64,000 nucleotides of DNA from Synechococcus sp. CBW1107 (GCF_015841355.1 NZ_CP064908.1:3038001-3102000); one strand, 5' to 3'; numbered from the stretch's first letter, positions 28,306 through 38,036 are shown. Numbers and translations are program-made. Notes: generated by a model from the sequence alone, not told the origin.

Positions 28306-31300
28306 GGTTGTGCCTCCTTACCGAACAGCTGCTGGTGTTGGGCAAAGACGGCATCAAGGGCCTCCCCCAGATCCGTTCCCGAGGCTTTCGGATCAGGGGC
28401 GGGTTCTCCTGATCGTTGTGGCGCCGATGCAGGCGGGCTGCTGCCGGCAGAGCCGTTGCTACTAGCTCCCTTCCCTTCTCCAAACAACCAGGCGTGCTCC
28501 CGGAACACCGCTGGCCATTCTTCGCTGTGTTGGTCGAACACCACCACGCGGATGCCGGCATCCTTGAGGGCCTGGCGCTTCTGCTGATCCAGCCGCTGTT
28601 GCAGAGGCTTGTTGTGGTGCGGACCATCGATGAACACCAGCGCCGCCGCCTCCCGGTAGGTGAAATCGGGGGTGACAAAATGGCCGTTCACCTCCTTCTG
28701 AGCGTCATCTGGCAGGTGATGGCCGAGGCGGAAGGCGGTTTCGAGCCAGAGGCGCTCCAGACCGCTCTGGCAGAAGCCGTGAAGGCGCTCCAGCCGTTCG
28801 CTGCGGCTGTCGCTGCCGCCCTGACCCTCCAGCTCAGCGCTGGCCAGATCCAGCAGGAACTGCTTGAGCGCCGGGATGCGGCGATCGATCCGGTCGTGTT
28901 CGCGCTGGTTGTGATAACCGAGCAGGCAGCGGTAGCAACCGGCCTCGCATTCCGGATCGGCATCCTTCAGGGCAGCCTCTGTGGATGGAAGTGGATCGCT
29001 CAGGTTCCAGTGGCACACCTCCAGGGCGGTGCGCCCCAGCTGCCGCAGCGCGGAGGGGCTTTCCACCAATCGGCTCAGCACCCCAGCCCCACCCTCAGCG
29101 CTCTCGTAGAGCAACAGGGCGCTGGCCTCTTCCTCGTTCGGCATCAATTCGGCGGCGATCTCGCTGCCATCCAGCTGGAAGGCCACCTCAATGCCGCGCT
29201 TGAGTGCGTTCTTGAGACTGAGCAGGTGCAGGGGCTCCCAGTTGTTGGCGAATTGGAGCAGCAAGGCGTTCTTGCGGTCCTGCACGAAGGGCGTGATCTT
29301 CATGTAGCCCACTTCAGCGCTGTCGTCCTCACCAGCGCCCTTGGCGCCATCGCCGGCCGCGAGCTGTTTCTCGCCGCCCCAGCGGCCACTGATCGGGTGG
29401 ATCGGGAAGCCCATGTCGCTGCGGTTCTCCCGCCGCCGCCAGCCGAGGTTGATGCGGCTGATGGTGGTGGCCGGCGCATAGCTGAGCTCGAGCAGCGGTT
29501 GGCCGCCCCTGCTCACCCGCGCCCGCGACACCTTCACCACGCCGTTCTCCTGCGGGAACTCGTAGGTGGTGAGCAGCTCGTATCCCAGCCGCTGGCGTTC
29601 CTCGTCGTCGGAGGTGATGCGCTGAGCCCGCTGGGTGTTCACCTGCTCGATCTGATAGAGCTGCTTTACGCGGACTGCCTTGCCAACCGGTTCCTCCTTG
29701 AGCGGCACGCCGCAATGGCGGCAGAGCTCCAGTTCCGTGGATGGGCCCACATGGGCGTGGCCGCAGCTGCCGCAGAGCAGGGCGTCCTGGGTAGCCAGGG
29801 TGGCGGTGCCGGTGGCTACGGCGTTGTCCTGCAGGCCCAGGATCGCGCCCCGCACCTTGTAGGTGTTGCCCTCGTGATAGATCAGTGAATGGGGCCCGAA
29901 CTCGCTGATGCCCACGAAGCGGGGCCGGGTGATGAAGGTGCCGCCGCCCACCTGCTCGCGCGTGCCGGGGATGTAGGCCATCAGCGGCAGGCGGGGGAAG
30001 TTGTAGCCCGGCATGAAGCCCTGGCTGGCCAAGTAGCGATAGGTGCTGAAGTCGTTGTTGTTGCTGCTCCCCGGCTTGTCAGCCAACAGCAGCTGCTGCT
30101 GCAATCGGGCCGCCCGCTGGCGTTGATCGGCCGCCTGCCGTTCCCGCTCTGAGAGGGCGTGGTTGGCCAGATCCTTCTGGGCCTGGGCGAACTGGCTGTC
30201 GACCGCCTCCAGCAGCTCACGCCAGCGCCGCAGGGCCGCGTCGAAATCGATGGCTGCCCCTCGGATCAGGGCGTCCAACCAGCTGCCGGTGAGCCAGGGC
30301 GGCGGCGTGCTGCCCAGCCAGTGGTTCTCGAGCAGGTCGTCGACGATCGCCTGGCCATCAGCCTGGGCGCTGACGCAGGCGTCATGGCTGGCCAGGGCCT
30401 CGTGCAGCTCCGCCAGCAGGGGCCGGTTTTCTGCGGCGAGATCCACCAGTTCCTTCACCTTGCCCGGAAGTCGCTGGCGGGTGGCGGCCAGCCACAGCGC
30501 CCGGAAGTGGGCCTTGAGCAGTTCCTCGTTGGCCAGCTCCAGCGTCGGTGCGATCACCGCACCGGCCACCATGCGGGTGGGATCGGAGAAGAAGTACTGG
30601 TCGTGCGGTGAGGTGGCGCCGCAGTAACTGAGCACCAGCGCCGGTTGACCGCTGCGCCCCGCCCGGCCGCTGCGCTGGGCGTAGTTCGCCGGCGTCGGCG
30701 GCACATTGCGCATGTAGACGGTGTTCAGCGCGGAGATGTCCACGCCCAGCTCCATTGTTGGCGAGCAGTACAGGAGCCGCAGCCGGGCATCGCGGAACTG
30801 CTTCTCGCGTTGCTCGCGCACGCCGGCATCCACCTGGGCGGTGTGCTCCCGCGCTTCCAGGGTCTGCACAAAGGGCCTGCCCTCGGCCTGGCCCGGGTCG
30901 GCAATCAGCGCAGCAAGGTCTTCGTAGAGGTTGCGGAAGTAGGCATTCACAGGCCCGCGCCGGCCACTGGATTCCAGTTGCTGGCGCAGCCGCTCGGCAT
31001 AGCCGTCCTGCGCAGGAGCATCAGGATCCACCAGCGTCCAGCGCAGGGCTGAGCTGTTCAACCGCCAGCCCTGGAGCACCTCGCTCTTGCGCTTGCCGAC
31101 CTTCACCTCCTTGGGCTTGACCAGGCCCCAGGCCGTGAGCATCGCCAGCAGGTGGCCGGTGATCTCCTGATACAGGTCGTCCTTCCACTTCAGACCGCGG
31201 TGCAGCTCCTCCACCGACAGCCAGCGCTCGCGGGCCTTGAGCCAGCGTCCAAACGCTCCCCGCAGCGATAGACCCTCCAGCCGTTGCAGGCGCTGCTCGG

Positions 31301-33851
31301 CCGTGACTGGGCTCATCAGCACGGTGCGGGCCAGCTCGGGCTGTTCTTCTGCCCGGATGCCCCACACCTCCTCCAGGTCGAAGCAGGCCTTGCGGCGGCG
31401 CTCGAACTCCTCCAGCCCCAAGGCATCGCAGTCGATGGCGAGCCGCTCGCGCAGCTCCTCCAGCAATCGATGCAGGATCAGGAACCGTTCCTCACTGCTG
31501 GCTTGGGCCAGCAGGGGATGGCGCTGTTGCCAGTCGGTCTGATCCTCAGCGCAGTTGACCAGCTCGGCGTAGTCGATCTCCAGCAACCGCAGCTGCTCCA
31601 GGTTGGGGTTGGTGAGCCGCCACCCCTTGCGCAGATCCACCAGCAGCCGGTACTCCAATACCCCGCGCAGGGCGCGGCGGCGCTCCTGCTCCACGTTGGG
31701 TTTGACGCCTTTGGTGGCGATGAAGTCGTCAGCTCTCAGGCGCAGCGCCTTCTCGGTGTCGAGCGCCAGGATCTCCAGGCTCAGCTCCTGATCCGGCCGG
31801 GCCCGCAGGGCCGCCACCAGGCCCGCCCGTAACTGCAGCACCCGCACGAAATCGTTGAAGTGACCCGCCTGCAGGGAGGCGTCCTGGCGGTTGTCGCTGA
31901 AGGCCAGCAGTTTGCGGGCGTTATCTGGGATCTCGTCCTCCGGGAAGCTGAGCAGCTGGCGCAGCACAGCCAGGCTCAAGGTGGTGGTGGCGGAGCTGCG
32001 GCCTTCTGAGTTGAGGCCGCAGAGCTTGCGGAACTCACTGCCGCGCACGTTGTGCTCCACCCCGCAGCTGGGGCAGAAGCGGAATGAGCCCTTGAGGAAC
32101 CAGCCCGGAGTGCCGTCGTGGTCTGCTGTGCCATCGGAGCGGACGCGGCAGGGCACTGGGGCGAACTCGCGGTAGGTGCGCTTGAGCACCAGCTCGCCGT
32201 CGCGATTCGTCTCCAGCCAGCCGTCCGGGAAGCGGGCCTGCTCAGGATCCTCCACCTCATAGGCACCGTCGGCATCCGGCATCAGGTAGCCGTTGACCAC
32301 ATCCCGCTCCCGCAGGCTGGATTCATCCGAAAACTCACGCGGCTCGAAACGCTCCGGCCGGCGGTTGTGCAGATGGGCCCAGATCGGGTGGAAGTCCTGG
32401 CCGCAGCTGCGGCAGAACACCACCGGGTACAGCAAGGCTTGGCGGCCGGCGTTGGGCTGATATTTCTGGCCCTTCAGCGTCAGGTAGCGGCGCCCCGGCG
32501 CTTCCAGGCTGGCGTGCACATCGCCACCGGCAGAGACGAACTGGTGCAGTCGGAAGGCGAAGAAGCGCCGGTTCGGACCCACCTCGACCCGGTAGGCCGC
32601 CAGCAGGAACTGCCGCAAGCTGGGCAGCACCGCATCCCTGGCCTGCCGGGCTGCCTCGGAAGCAGGGTCGGCACCCTTATTCAGGCGCCCACTGGTGACC
32701 GCGAGCTCCAGGGCCGCTTTCTGCAGCGTGCGGGGCCGGCAGCGCACCCACTTGCCGTCGGCGCGGCCATCCTCCCGCTCCAAGCCGAGCCGCAGCTCCA
32801 CCCAGCGGGCCAGGGGGTGCTGCCGGAGATCGTCTGACGTCCAGGAGGCGGTGGCATCGGGCGAGTAGTCGCCATCCAGGGCTGCGCTGAGTTCCGCTGC
32901 CGAGGGGAGATCACCCACCGTGAGGCGTTCAAGCGTCTCGGTGACGATGTTCTCCACCGGGATACTGGTGCCGAACAACTTGCTCGCCACCTGCGCCACC
33001 GTGCCGTTGCGCTCAGCCGCCGTGCCCTCCGAGGCCATCGTGGCTGACGTCCCAATGCAGATCAGATCGGCATTCAGCCGCTGCCGCACCCGGCGCACCA
33101 ACAAGGCCACATCAGCGCCCTGGCGCCCCCGGTAGGTGTGCAGTTCATCCAGCACCAGGAACTCCAGACCCTGGGCATCGCTGATCACCTTCTGATCGAG
33201 CGGATCCTGCCGGGTGAGAATGTACTCCAGCATCACATAGTTCGTGAGCAGGATGTCGGGAGGATCGTTCTTGATCTTCTCCCTCTCCTCCTCACTCTCC
33301 TGGCCTGTGTAACGCGCAAAGGTGACCCGGGGGCCATCGGGATAACCCCAGCCCAGATATTTCTGGAGTTCCTCGACCTGGCTGTTGCAGAGGGCATTCA
33401 TCGGGTAGATGACAATCGCCCGGATCCGCTTGCTCTGATCTCCCCGCTCGCGTTCTTCCAGCACCCGATTGATGATCGGGATCATGTAACCAAGCGACTT
33501 TCCCGAACCCGTTCCCGAGATCACCACCAGGCTGCCGCCGGCGCGCGCGATCACGATCGCTTCCCGTTGGTGGCGGTGCAGCAGCAACTCCACCCCGTCG
33601 CCCCTGTCCTTGCCCCAGCGGAAGATGCGGCTGCATTCCTGGTGCAGCAGGCCTTCCTCCACCAGTGACCCGATGCTGCCTCCCCCCACGAAGCTGGGGT
33701 TGAGCTGGATCAGGGGTGAGGGCCAGTACTCACCCGCCCCATAGCGGCCATCCACAAAGTCCCGCAGATCAGGCGCCTTGATCTGCGTGAAGCTGCGGCT
33801 GAACTGGCCGTAGTCCGAAACGACCCGGTCGCGGAAGGAGAAAACGTCCAT
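28302..33851 (-). CDS. giant DEAD/DUF1998 helicase with C-terminal nuclease-like domain
   Basis: 1,849 residues. The N-terminal helicase core has LVVISGTGSGKSLGYMIP (about 113), YPMNALCNSQVEELQKYLG, LVLDELHTYRGRQGAD (about 235) and TSATMASEG, followed by a C-terminal helicase lobe with YAQRSGRAGR. A cysteine-containing DUF1998 region ends in CEAGCYRCLLGYHNQ (about 1637). The last 120 residues (DFTYREAAALVFIDGPHHN ... IRVVVFDQ) resemble DUF559/Vsr-like nuclease folds. It reads like DrmA plus DrmB in one chain, or a DruE-type protein of Druantia, with a nuclease tail. It is first in the operon; the DrmC phospholipase-type nuclease of classical DISARM is absent, and this tail may replace it. Confidence 0.75.
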   Translation of the reverse strand: MDVFSFRDRVVSDYGQFSRSFTQIKAPDLRDFVDGRYGAGEYWPSPLIQLNPSFVGGGSIGSLVEEGLLHQECSRIFRWGKDRGDGVELLLHRHQREAIVIARAGGSLVVISGTGSGKSLGYMIPIINRVLEERERGDQSKRIRAIVIYPMNALCNSQVEELQKYLGWGYPDGPRVTFARYTGQESEEEREKIKNDPPDILLTNYVMLEYILTRQDPLDQKVISDAQGLEFLVLDELHTYRGRQGADVALLVRRVRQRLNADLICIGTSATMASEGTAAERNGTVAQVASKLFGTSIPVENIVTETLERLTVGDLPSAAELSAALDGDYSPDATASWTSDDLRQHPLARWVELRLGLEREDGRADGKWVRCRPRTLQKAALELAVTSGRLNKGADPASEAARQARDAVLPSLRQFLLAAYRVEVGPNRRFFAFRLHQFVSAGGDVHASLEAPGRRYLTLKGQKYQPNAGRQALLYPVVFCRSCGQDFHPIWAHLHNRRPERFEPREFSDESSLRERDVVNGYLMPDADGAYEVEDPEQARFPDGWLETNRDGELVLKRTYREFAPVPCRVRSDGTADHDGTPGWFLKGSFRFCPSCGVEHNVRGSEFRKLCGLNSEGRSSATTTLSLAVLRQLLSFPEDEIPDNARKLLAFSDNRQDASLQAGHFNDFVRVLQLRAGLVAALRARPDQELSLEILALDTEKALRLRADDFIATKGVKPNVEQERRRALRGVLEYRLLVDLRKGWRLTNPNLEQLRLLEIDYAELVNCAEDQTDWQQRHPLLAQASSEERFLILHRLLEELRERLAIDCDALGLEEFERRRKACFDLEEVWGIRAEEQPELARTVLMSPVTAEQRLQRLEGLSLRGAFGRWLKARERWLSVEELHRGLKWKDDLYQEITGHLLAMLTAWGLVKPKEVKVGKRKSEVLQGWRLNSSALRWTLVDPDAPAQDGYAERLRQQLESSGRRGPVNAYFRNLYEDLAALIADPGQAEGRPFVQTLEAREHTAQVDAGVREQREKQFRDARLRLLYCSPTMELGVDISALNTVYMRNVPPTPANYAQRSGRAGRSGQPALVLSYCGATSPHDQYFFSDPTRMVAGAVIAPTLELANEELLKAHFRALWLAATRQRLPGKVKELVDLAAENRPLLAELHEALASHDACVSAQADGQAIVDDLLENHWLGSTPPPWLTGSWLDALIRGAAIDFDAALRRWRELLEAVDSQFAQAQKDLANHALSERERQAADQRQRAARLQQQLLLADKPGSSNNNDFSTYRYLASQGFMPGYNFPRLPLMAYIPGTREQVGGGTFITRPRFVGISEFGPHSLIYHEGNTYKVRGAILGLQDNAVATGTATLATQDALLCGSCGHAHVGPSTELELCRHCGVPLKEEPVGKAVRVKQLYQIEQVNTQRAQRITSDDEERQRLGYELLTTYEFPQENGVVKVSRARVSRGGQPLLELSYAPATTISRINLGWRRRENRSDMGFPIHPISGRWGGEKQLAAGDGAKGAGEDDSAEVGYMKITPFVQDRKNALLLQFANNWEPLHLLSLKNALKRGIEVAFQLDGSEIAAELMPNEEEASALLLYESAEGGAGVLSRLVESPSALRQLGRTALEVCHWNLSDPLPSTEAALKDADPECEAGCYRCLLGYHNQREHDRIDRRIPALKQFLLDLASAELEGQGGSDSRSERLERLHGFCQSGLERLWLETAFRLGHHLPDDAQKEVNGHFVTPDFTYREAAALVFIDGPHHNKPLQQRLDQQKRQALKDAGIRVVVFDQHSEEWPAVFREHAWLFGEGKGASSNGSAGSSPPASAPQRSGEPAPDPKASGTDLGEALDAVFAQHQQLFGKEAQP

Positions 33852-34013
33852 CAGCGGGCAGCCTCAAGAAGGTGGTGGTCCGCCTGGAGCGGCGGGACTG
33901 TCATGGGGGTGAGGGGACGCTGCGGCCAGTCTGCACCTAGCGGAAGCGATGCGGCAGCACAACAGAAGCACTTGGAGCCGCGAGTCTTGGATCTATGCAC
34001 GGAGCGCATAATT

Positions 34014-34934
34014 TCAGCCCTCCAGCTGTTGCGCGGCGCCGATCCGGCCCAGTTCCTGGGCGGTGTGCCGCAACACCGGGTGCTCCTGCCAGTCGGCCGG
34101 CAACGCCAGCCAAACCGGACAGTGCGGGCGGGAAGCCCGTGGCCCCTGGCCCAGGGGCCAGCGCTGCAGGCAGGCCCAGGTGTCGGCCTCCCGATCGGCC
34201 ACCACCAGAGCCAGGGCGCTGCCCTGGATCCGGCCGATCCAGTCGTCTGGGGTCTGCAGGCTGTTGCCCCCGCTGCGTAGGGGCAGCCCCAGCTCCCGCA
34301 GGAGCCGCCGCAGGCCGGGCGCCACACCGCGATCGGGCACCAGCACCTCCGCCACACGCCCGCCGGGGGCAGGCCTGCCGGGGGGAGCGCCCACCAGCAC
34401 CGGCGCCTCGGGGCAGAACGCCAGGGCCAGGGGCAGCTCCCCCAGCGGCAGTAGCTCCAGCTCCTGGTGGTTCAGTCCTTCTGCTTCCTCCAGCTCCAGG
34501 CCTGAGATCAGGGCGCCATCGAGTACGCCCTGGCGTACCAGCTCCAGCCAGTTGGCCGCCGCCCGGAACCGCTGGGGGGTGGGCAGCAGCCAGGGGCAGC
34601 CCGCCAGCAGGGGGTGATGGAGAAGGTCGCTGCCGATCCGGGCCACCCCAGAGGCCAGGCGATGGGCGCGGCAACCCAGGCGCAGCAGGCGCATCGCGGC
34701 GGAGGTGCCGTAGCCGCAGCCCCAGAGCTGGCGGCGATCGCGCACCAACCCGAAATCCTCCGAGAGGATCCGGTAGCGGCGGCTGATGGTGGGCTGGCTC
34801 AGCTGCAGGTGACGGCTGGTCTGCACCGTGGTGCCGCAGAGCTCCAGCAGATCGAGCAGGCGGATGTCGTGCAGCAGCTCCGGCAGGCGGTAGTGATGGG
34901 CCTGGGCCAGCGACGGGGGGCGCGGGGAAGCCAT
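34014..34934 (-). CDS. LysR-like transcriptional regulator
   Basis: 306 residues. The N-terminal winged HTH is DLLELCGTTVQTSRHLQLSQ followed by PTISRRYRIL (about 28-57). The C-terminal part has an effector-domain-like pattern with repeated Leu/Gly/Pro strands (LLPLGELPLALAFCPEAPV, WPLGQGPRAS). It is divergent from the P-loop/WYL gene at 35105 with 170 bases between, a typical LysR arrangement, so it may control that gene and itself. The DISARM-like operon begins 162 bases downstream on the same strand. The effector is unknown. Confidence 0.65.
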   Translation of the reverse strand: MASPRPPSLAQAHHYRLPELLHDIRLLDLLELCGTTVQTSRHLQLSQPTISRRYRILSEDFGLVRDRRQLWGCGYGTSAAMRLLRLGCRAHRLASGVARIGSDLLHHPLLAGCPWLLPTPQRFRAAANWLELVRQGVLDGALISGLELEEAEGLNHQELELLPLGELPLALAFCPEAPVLVGAPPGRPAPGGRVAEVLVPDRGVAPGLRRLLRELGLPLRSGGNSLQTPDDWIGRIQGSALALVVADREADTWACLQRWPLGQGPRASRPHCPVWLALPADWQEHPVLRHTAQELGRIGAAQQLEG

Positions 34935-35104
34935 GGGATGGATGAGGCGCTGGGAGCAGCCTCAGCAGCGCGGGCGGTTTTCCTGCAGTTCTCCCTGCGA
35001 AATAGCAAAGCCGCTCGACAGAACCCAGTCGTGGCTTGGTCCTAAATCTGCTCTTTCGCTTGTAGGGCCTTGCGGTGGCACGCCCCAGCGGCCACGCTGT
35101 GGCC

Positions 35105-37243
35105 ATGACCAGCCCACCAGTTGCGCCCACGCCTGCGCCCCTGCGCTGCCACCTGCTGATTGGCCCGCCCGCCAGCGGCAAGACCACCCTGGCTGGCGTG
35201 CTGGCCCAGCTCACCGGTGCCGTGGTGCTCTCCACCGACGTGGTGCGCGGCGAGCTGTTCGGCGATGCGGCCGTGCAGGGCCCCTGGCGCGACATCGAAG
35301 CCCTGCTGCACCAGCGCCTCCGCGAGGCCGTGGCCGCCGGTACGCCGGTGATCCTCGATGCCACCCATGCCCGCCGGCCCTGGCGCCTGGCGATCACCCA
35401 GGCCCTGAGCCTGCCGGTGCCGGTGGAGTGGATCGGCTGGTGGCTCTACACCCCGCTCGCCACCTGCCTGCATTGGAACCAGACCCGCAAGCGCCTGGTG
35501 CCCGAGCCGGTGATCCGCGAGATGGCCGCCGCCCTGGCTGATCCGGCGTTCGGGCCATCTCGCGCCGAGGGCTTTGCGGCGGTGGTGGCGGTGGTGCCCA
35601 CCCACGGCCGCGAGCTGGAGGCCCTGCTGCGCGATGAGCTGGCCCGCATGGATCACCGCATCCGCTCGGCCCGCAACCGCGAGAAGCGCTTCCAGCTGCA
35701 CGGGTACTCGCGGCTGCTGGATCTGGAGCGGCTGCTCCATCTGCTGCGGCTGCTCACCACCTTCCCCGAGCTCTCCGCCGCCGACCCCGCCACCCGCGCG
35801 GAGCTGGAGGCGATCGTGTCGCCCCTGCCCGAGGGCGACCTGGCGGATCAGGCGGCGGCCTACCTGCGGCGGCTACACGGCGATTGCTACGGCGATGCCA
35901 CCGCGATCCGGGGGGATCTGGCCTGGTTGGAGGCCAATGGCTTCTGCAGCGCCGAGCCCGCCCTGGCGCCGATCCAGCTGGCGCCGCCCCAGCCTGAGCT
36001 ACCCGCCACAGGACCCTGGCCTGGTGGGGTTAACGGTGGCTTCCCGCCCATGGGCGATGGGCCGGTGTTCCTGCGGGTGTTCACCCTGCTGCGCCACCTG
36101 TTGCAGCAACCCTTTGATCAGGCAGGCGGCGTGCCCCTGCCCGAGCACCTGATCGAGCGCACTGAGGCCATCCCCGGCGCCTACCTGCCTTCCGAGGCCG
36201 CCACCCTGCGCAAAGACCTGGAAAAGCTGCTCACCCCCTATGGCTTCCGCCACCGCAACGACAATGTGCGCCACGGCTATGCCATCGGCACCGCCCTGCT
36301 CTCGGCCCACCGGTTGCGGGAGATCCATGGGGTGGTGAGCCAGGCCGCCGGCCGGCTGGCCGATCCCACCGCCCAGGATCTGCTGCGGGAGCTGGAGCAG
36401 CGCCTCGCCTGGGGAGGCATCGCCGTGGACGGCGCCACCCCGGTGCGGGCCTTCGCCAACCGCTCGATTGTGAGCACCGCCCTGGTGCGGCCCGATTCCC
36501 TGGCCGCCGAGCGGCAGGCCGAGGCGCTGGAGACGGCGATCGTGGAGCGGCGCCGCATCGAGCTGGAGCGCTATGTCTCGGTGGGCTCTTTTCCCGGCAG
36601 TCCTCTCGGCACGTTTCGGGTGTGGCCGCTGCAGCTGCTCTTCCACACCATCGGCTGGTATCTGGTGTTTGAGGAGGACAGCCCCGGCCAGGAGGAGGGG
36701 TTGATCCGCTGCGAGCGGCTGGATCGCCTCGCCCTTCGCCGCAGCGAACGGGGCACCCGCCGCAGCGATGACAGCCACCAGCAGGCCCTCGCTCGCCTGC
36801 AGACCCTGCTGCACCACAGCGGCGGCATCTATTTCGGTGAGGATCTGGCGGCCCAGCTACGCCTCTGCCACCCCCGCGGCCGCAGCCGCGAGCGGGAACT
36901 GCGCACCTTGCGCTTCTGCAGCCAGGGCTGGTGCTTCGCCTTCATCCGCGAGGGGCTGCAGCGGTACCCGATCGAGCACACTCGCCTGTCGCGGCCCCTG
37001 CCGGGCGATACGTGGTGGTTTCACCCCAAGGCGCCGCACGTGCTGGAGCCTGGTTCGCCAGCCGACAGCCATCCCTATCCGGTGGAGCTGGATCTACCCA
37101 GCTGGACCGTTATGGCCGACATCGACCTGCGCACCTGGCTGTTTGCCTTCGGCGCCGGCATCCGCATTGAAGCCCCGCCGGAGCTGCGCCAGGAGCATCA
37201 GGAGCGGCTGCAGGCCGCCCTGGCGGTGTACCAACCGGTCTAA
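35105..37243 (+). CDS. P-loop kinase fused to a WYL-domain protein
   Basis: 712 residues from ATG 35105; the frame is open to 35075, but the first 10 residues there look like leader noise. The N-terminal AAA_33-type kinase domain has LLIGPPASGKTTLAG (G20-T27) and VVLSTDVVRGEL, as in polynucleotide kinase-like proteins. The C-terminal half has an alpha-helical segment and then a WYL-like domain around residue 505-590 (FRVWPLQLLFHTIGWYLVFEED). WYL domains bind ligands or ssDNA in defence regulators. A sensor that phosphorylates nucleic acid ends is one reading; an ATP-dependent regulator is another. Confidence 0.65.
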   Translation: MTSPPVAPTPAPLRCHLLIGPPASGKTTLAGVLAQLTGAVVLSTDVVRGELFGDAAVQGPWRDIEALLHQRLREAVAAGTPVILDATHARRPWRLAITQALSLPVPVEWIGWWLYTPLATCLHWNQTRKRLVPEPVIREMAAALADPAFGPSRAEGFAAVVAVVPTHGRELEALLRDELARMDHRIRSARNREKRFQLHGYSRLLDLERLLHLLRLLTTFPELSAADPATRAELEAIVSPLPEGDLADQAAAYLRRLHGDCYGDATAIRGDLAWLEANGFCSAEPALAPIQLAPPQPELPATGPWPGGVNGGFPPMGDGPVFLRVFTLLRHLLQQPFDQAGGVPLPEHLIERTEAIPGAYLPSEAATLRKDLEKLLTPYGFRHRNDNVRHGYAIGTALLSAHRLREIHGVVSQAAGRLADPTAQDLLRELEQRLAWGGIAVDGATPVRAFANRSIVSTALVRPDSLAAERQAEALETAIVERRRIELERYVSVGSFPGSPLGTFRVWPLQLLFHTIGWYLVFEEDSPGQEEGLIRCERLDRLALRRSERGTRRSDDSHQQALARLQTLLHHSGGIYFGEDLAAQLRLCHPRGRSRERELRTLRFCSQGWCFAFIREGLQRYPIEHTRLSRPLPGDTWWFHPKAPHVLEPGSPADSHPYPVELDLPSWTVMADIDLRTWLFAFGAGIRIEAPPELRQEHQERLQAALAVYQPV

Positions 37244-37258
37244 AAGAGCGCACTACAA

Positions 37259-37268
37259 TGTCATGACA
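37259..37268. promoter_or_regulatory. palindrome TGTCATGACA in TacAT promoter
   Basis: A perfect 10-bp palindrome starting at the last base of a -10-like TACAAT (37254-37259) and 14 bases ahead of the antitoxin ATG at 37283. TacA-type antitoxins repress their own promoter through short palindromes, so this is a plausible operator. No clear -35 box is seen. Confidence 0.45.
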
Positions 37269-37282
37269 ACGAGAGTGGGGTG

Positions 37283-37564
37283 ATGGCGCGCGATCAGGTG
37301 CTGCAGCTGCGGGCCTCGGCTGAGCAGCGCCAGCTGATTGATCAGGCCGCAGCGGCAGAAGGGATCAGCCGCACCGAATTCATCCTGCGCAGCTGCCAGG
37401 AGCGAGCACGGGATGTGCTGCTCGATCGCACGCTGTTTTCTCTGACGCCGGAGCAGACCACGGCCCTGCTGGTGGATCTGGAGGATTCCGGCGCTGCCGC
37501 CCAGGATCAGGCCAGCATCGACCGTCTGCTCGAGCTGCCGCTGCCCTGGCATGCGCCCGCCTGA
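37283..37564 (+). CDS. tacA: DUF1778-family antitoxin (TacA-like)
   Basis: 93 residues from ATG 37283. The N-terminal ribbon-helix-helix part has DQVLQLRASAEQRQLIDQAA followed by AAEGISRTEFILRSC, and the C-terminal toxin-binding tail ends LPLPWHAPA. DUF1778 proteins neutralise GNAT toxins and repress their operon. The toxin gene overlaps the 3' end by 14 bases, the usual TacAT layout. A palindrome lies just upstream. Confidence 0.85.
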   Translation: MARDQVLQLRASAEQRQLIDQAAAAEGISRTEFILRSCQERARDVLLDRTLFSLTPEQTTALLVDLEDSGAAAQDQASIDRLLELPLPWHAPA

Positions 37565-38036
37565 GCCCCTTGGCCCGCAGCATCAGCTGGAAGGCTTCGA
37601 CTGCGGTAACGCCGCCTTGAACCGCTGGCTGCAGCAGCGGGCCCTGGCCAATGAGCGCCAAGGGGTGTCGCGCACCGTGGTGCTCTGCCCAGATGAGGGC
37701 AACGCCGTGATCGCCTATGCCTGCCTGTCGGCTGGGGCGATCGTGCTGGCGGAGGTGCCCGGTGCCTTGCGACGCAACATGCCCGACCCCCTTCCCGTTG
37801 TGGTGTTGGGCCGGCTGGCGGTGGATCGTCGCCATCAGGGCCAGGGCCTGGGCCGCGCCCTGGTGGCCGATGCGCTGCGGCGCAGCCTTGCCGCCAGGCG
37901 TCTGATCGGCGCCAGAGCCCTGCTGGTGCACGCGATCGACGAGCAGGCGGCTGCCTTCTACCGCTCGCTTGGATTTCGCCCCTCGCCGCTCAGTGCCTCG
38001 ACGTTGATGCTGCAGCTCTCAGAACCAGCCGACTGA
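37551..38036 (+). CDS. tacT: GNAT-family toxin (TacT-like)
   Basis: 161 residues. It opens PEPLGPQHQLEGFDCGNAALNRWLQQ, the hallmark start of TacT toxins. The acetyl-CoA binding motif is RRHQGQGLGRALV and the C-terminus AAAFYRSLGFRPSP. TacT enzymes acetylate the amino group of charged tRNAs and block translation. It is paired with the overlapping antitoxin gene. Confidence 0.85.
   Translation: MRPPEPLGPQHQLEGFDCGNAALNRWLQQRALANERQGVSRTVVLCPDEGNAVIAYACLSAGAIVLAEVPGALRRNMPDPLPVVVLGRLAVDRRHQGQGLGRALVADALRRSLAARRLIGARALLVHAIDEQAAAFYRSLGFRPSPLSASTLMLQLSEPAD

Noticed and set aside
27451-29888. Long plus-strand frames over the helicase genes
   Set aside because: Antisense shadows of the conserved helicase motifs on the minus strand.
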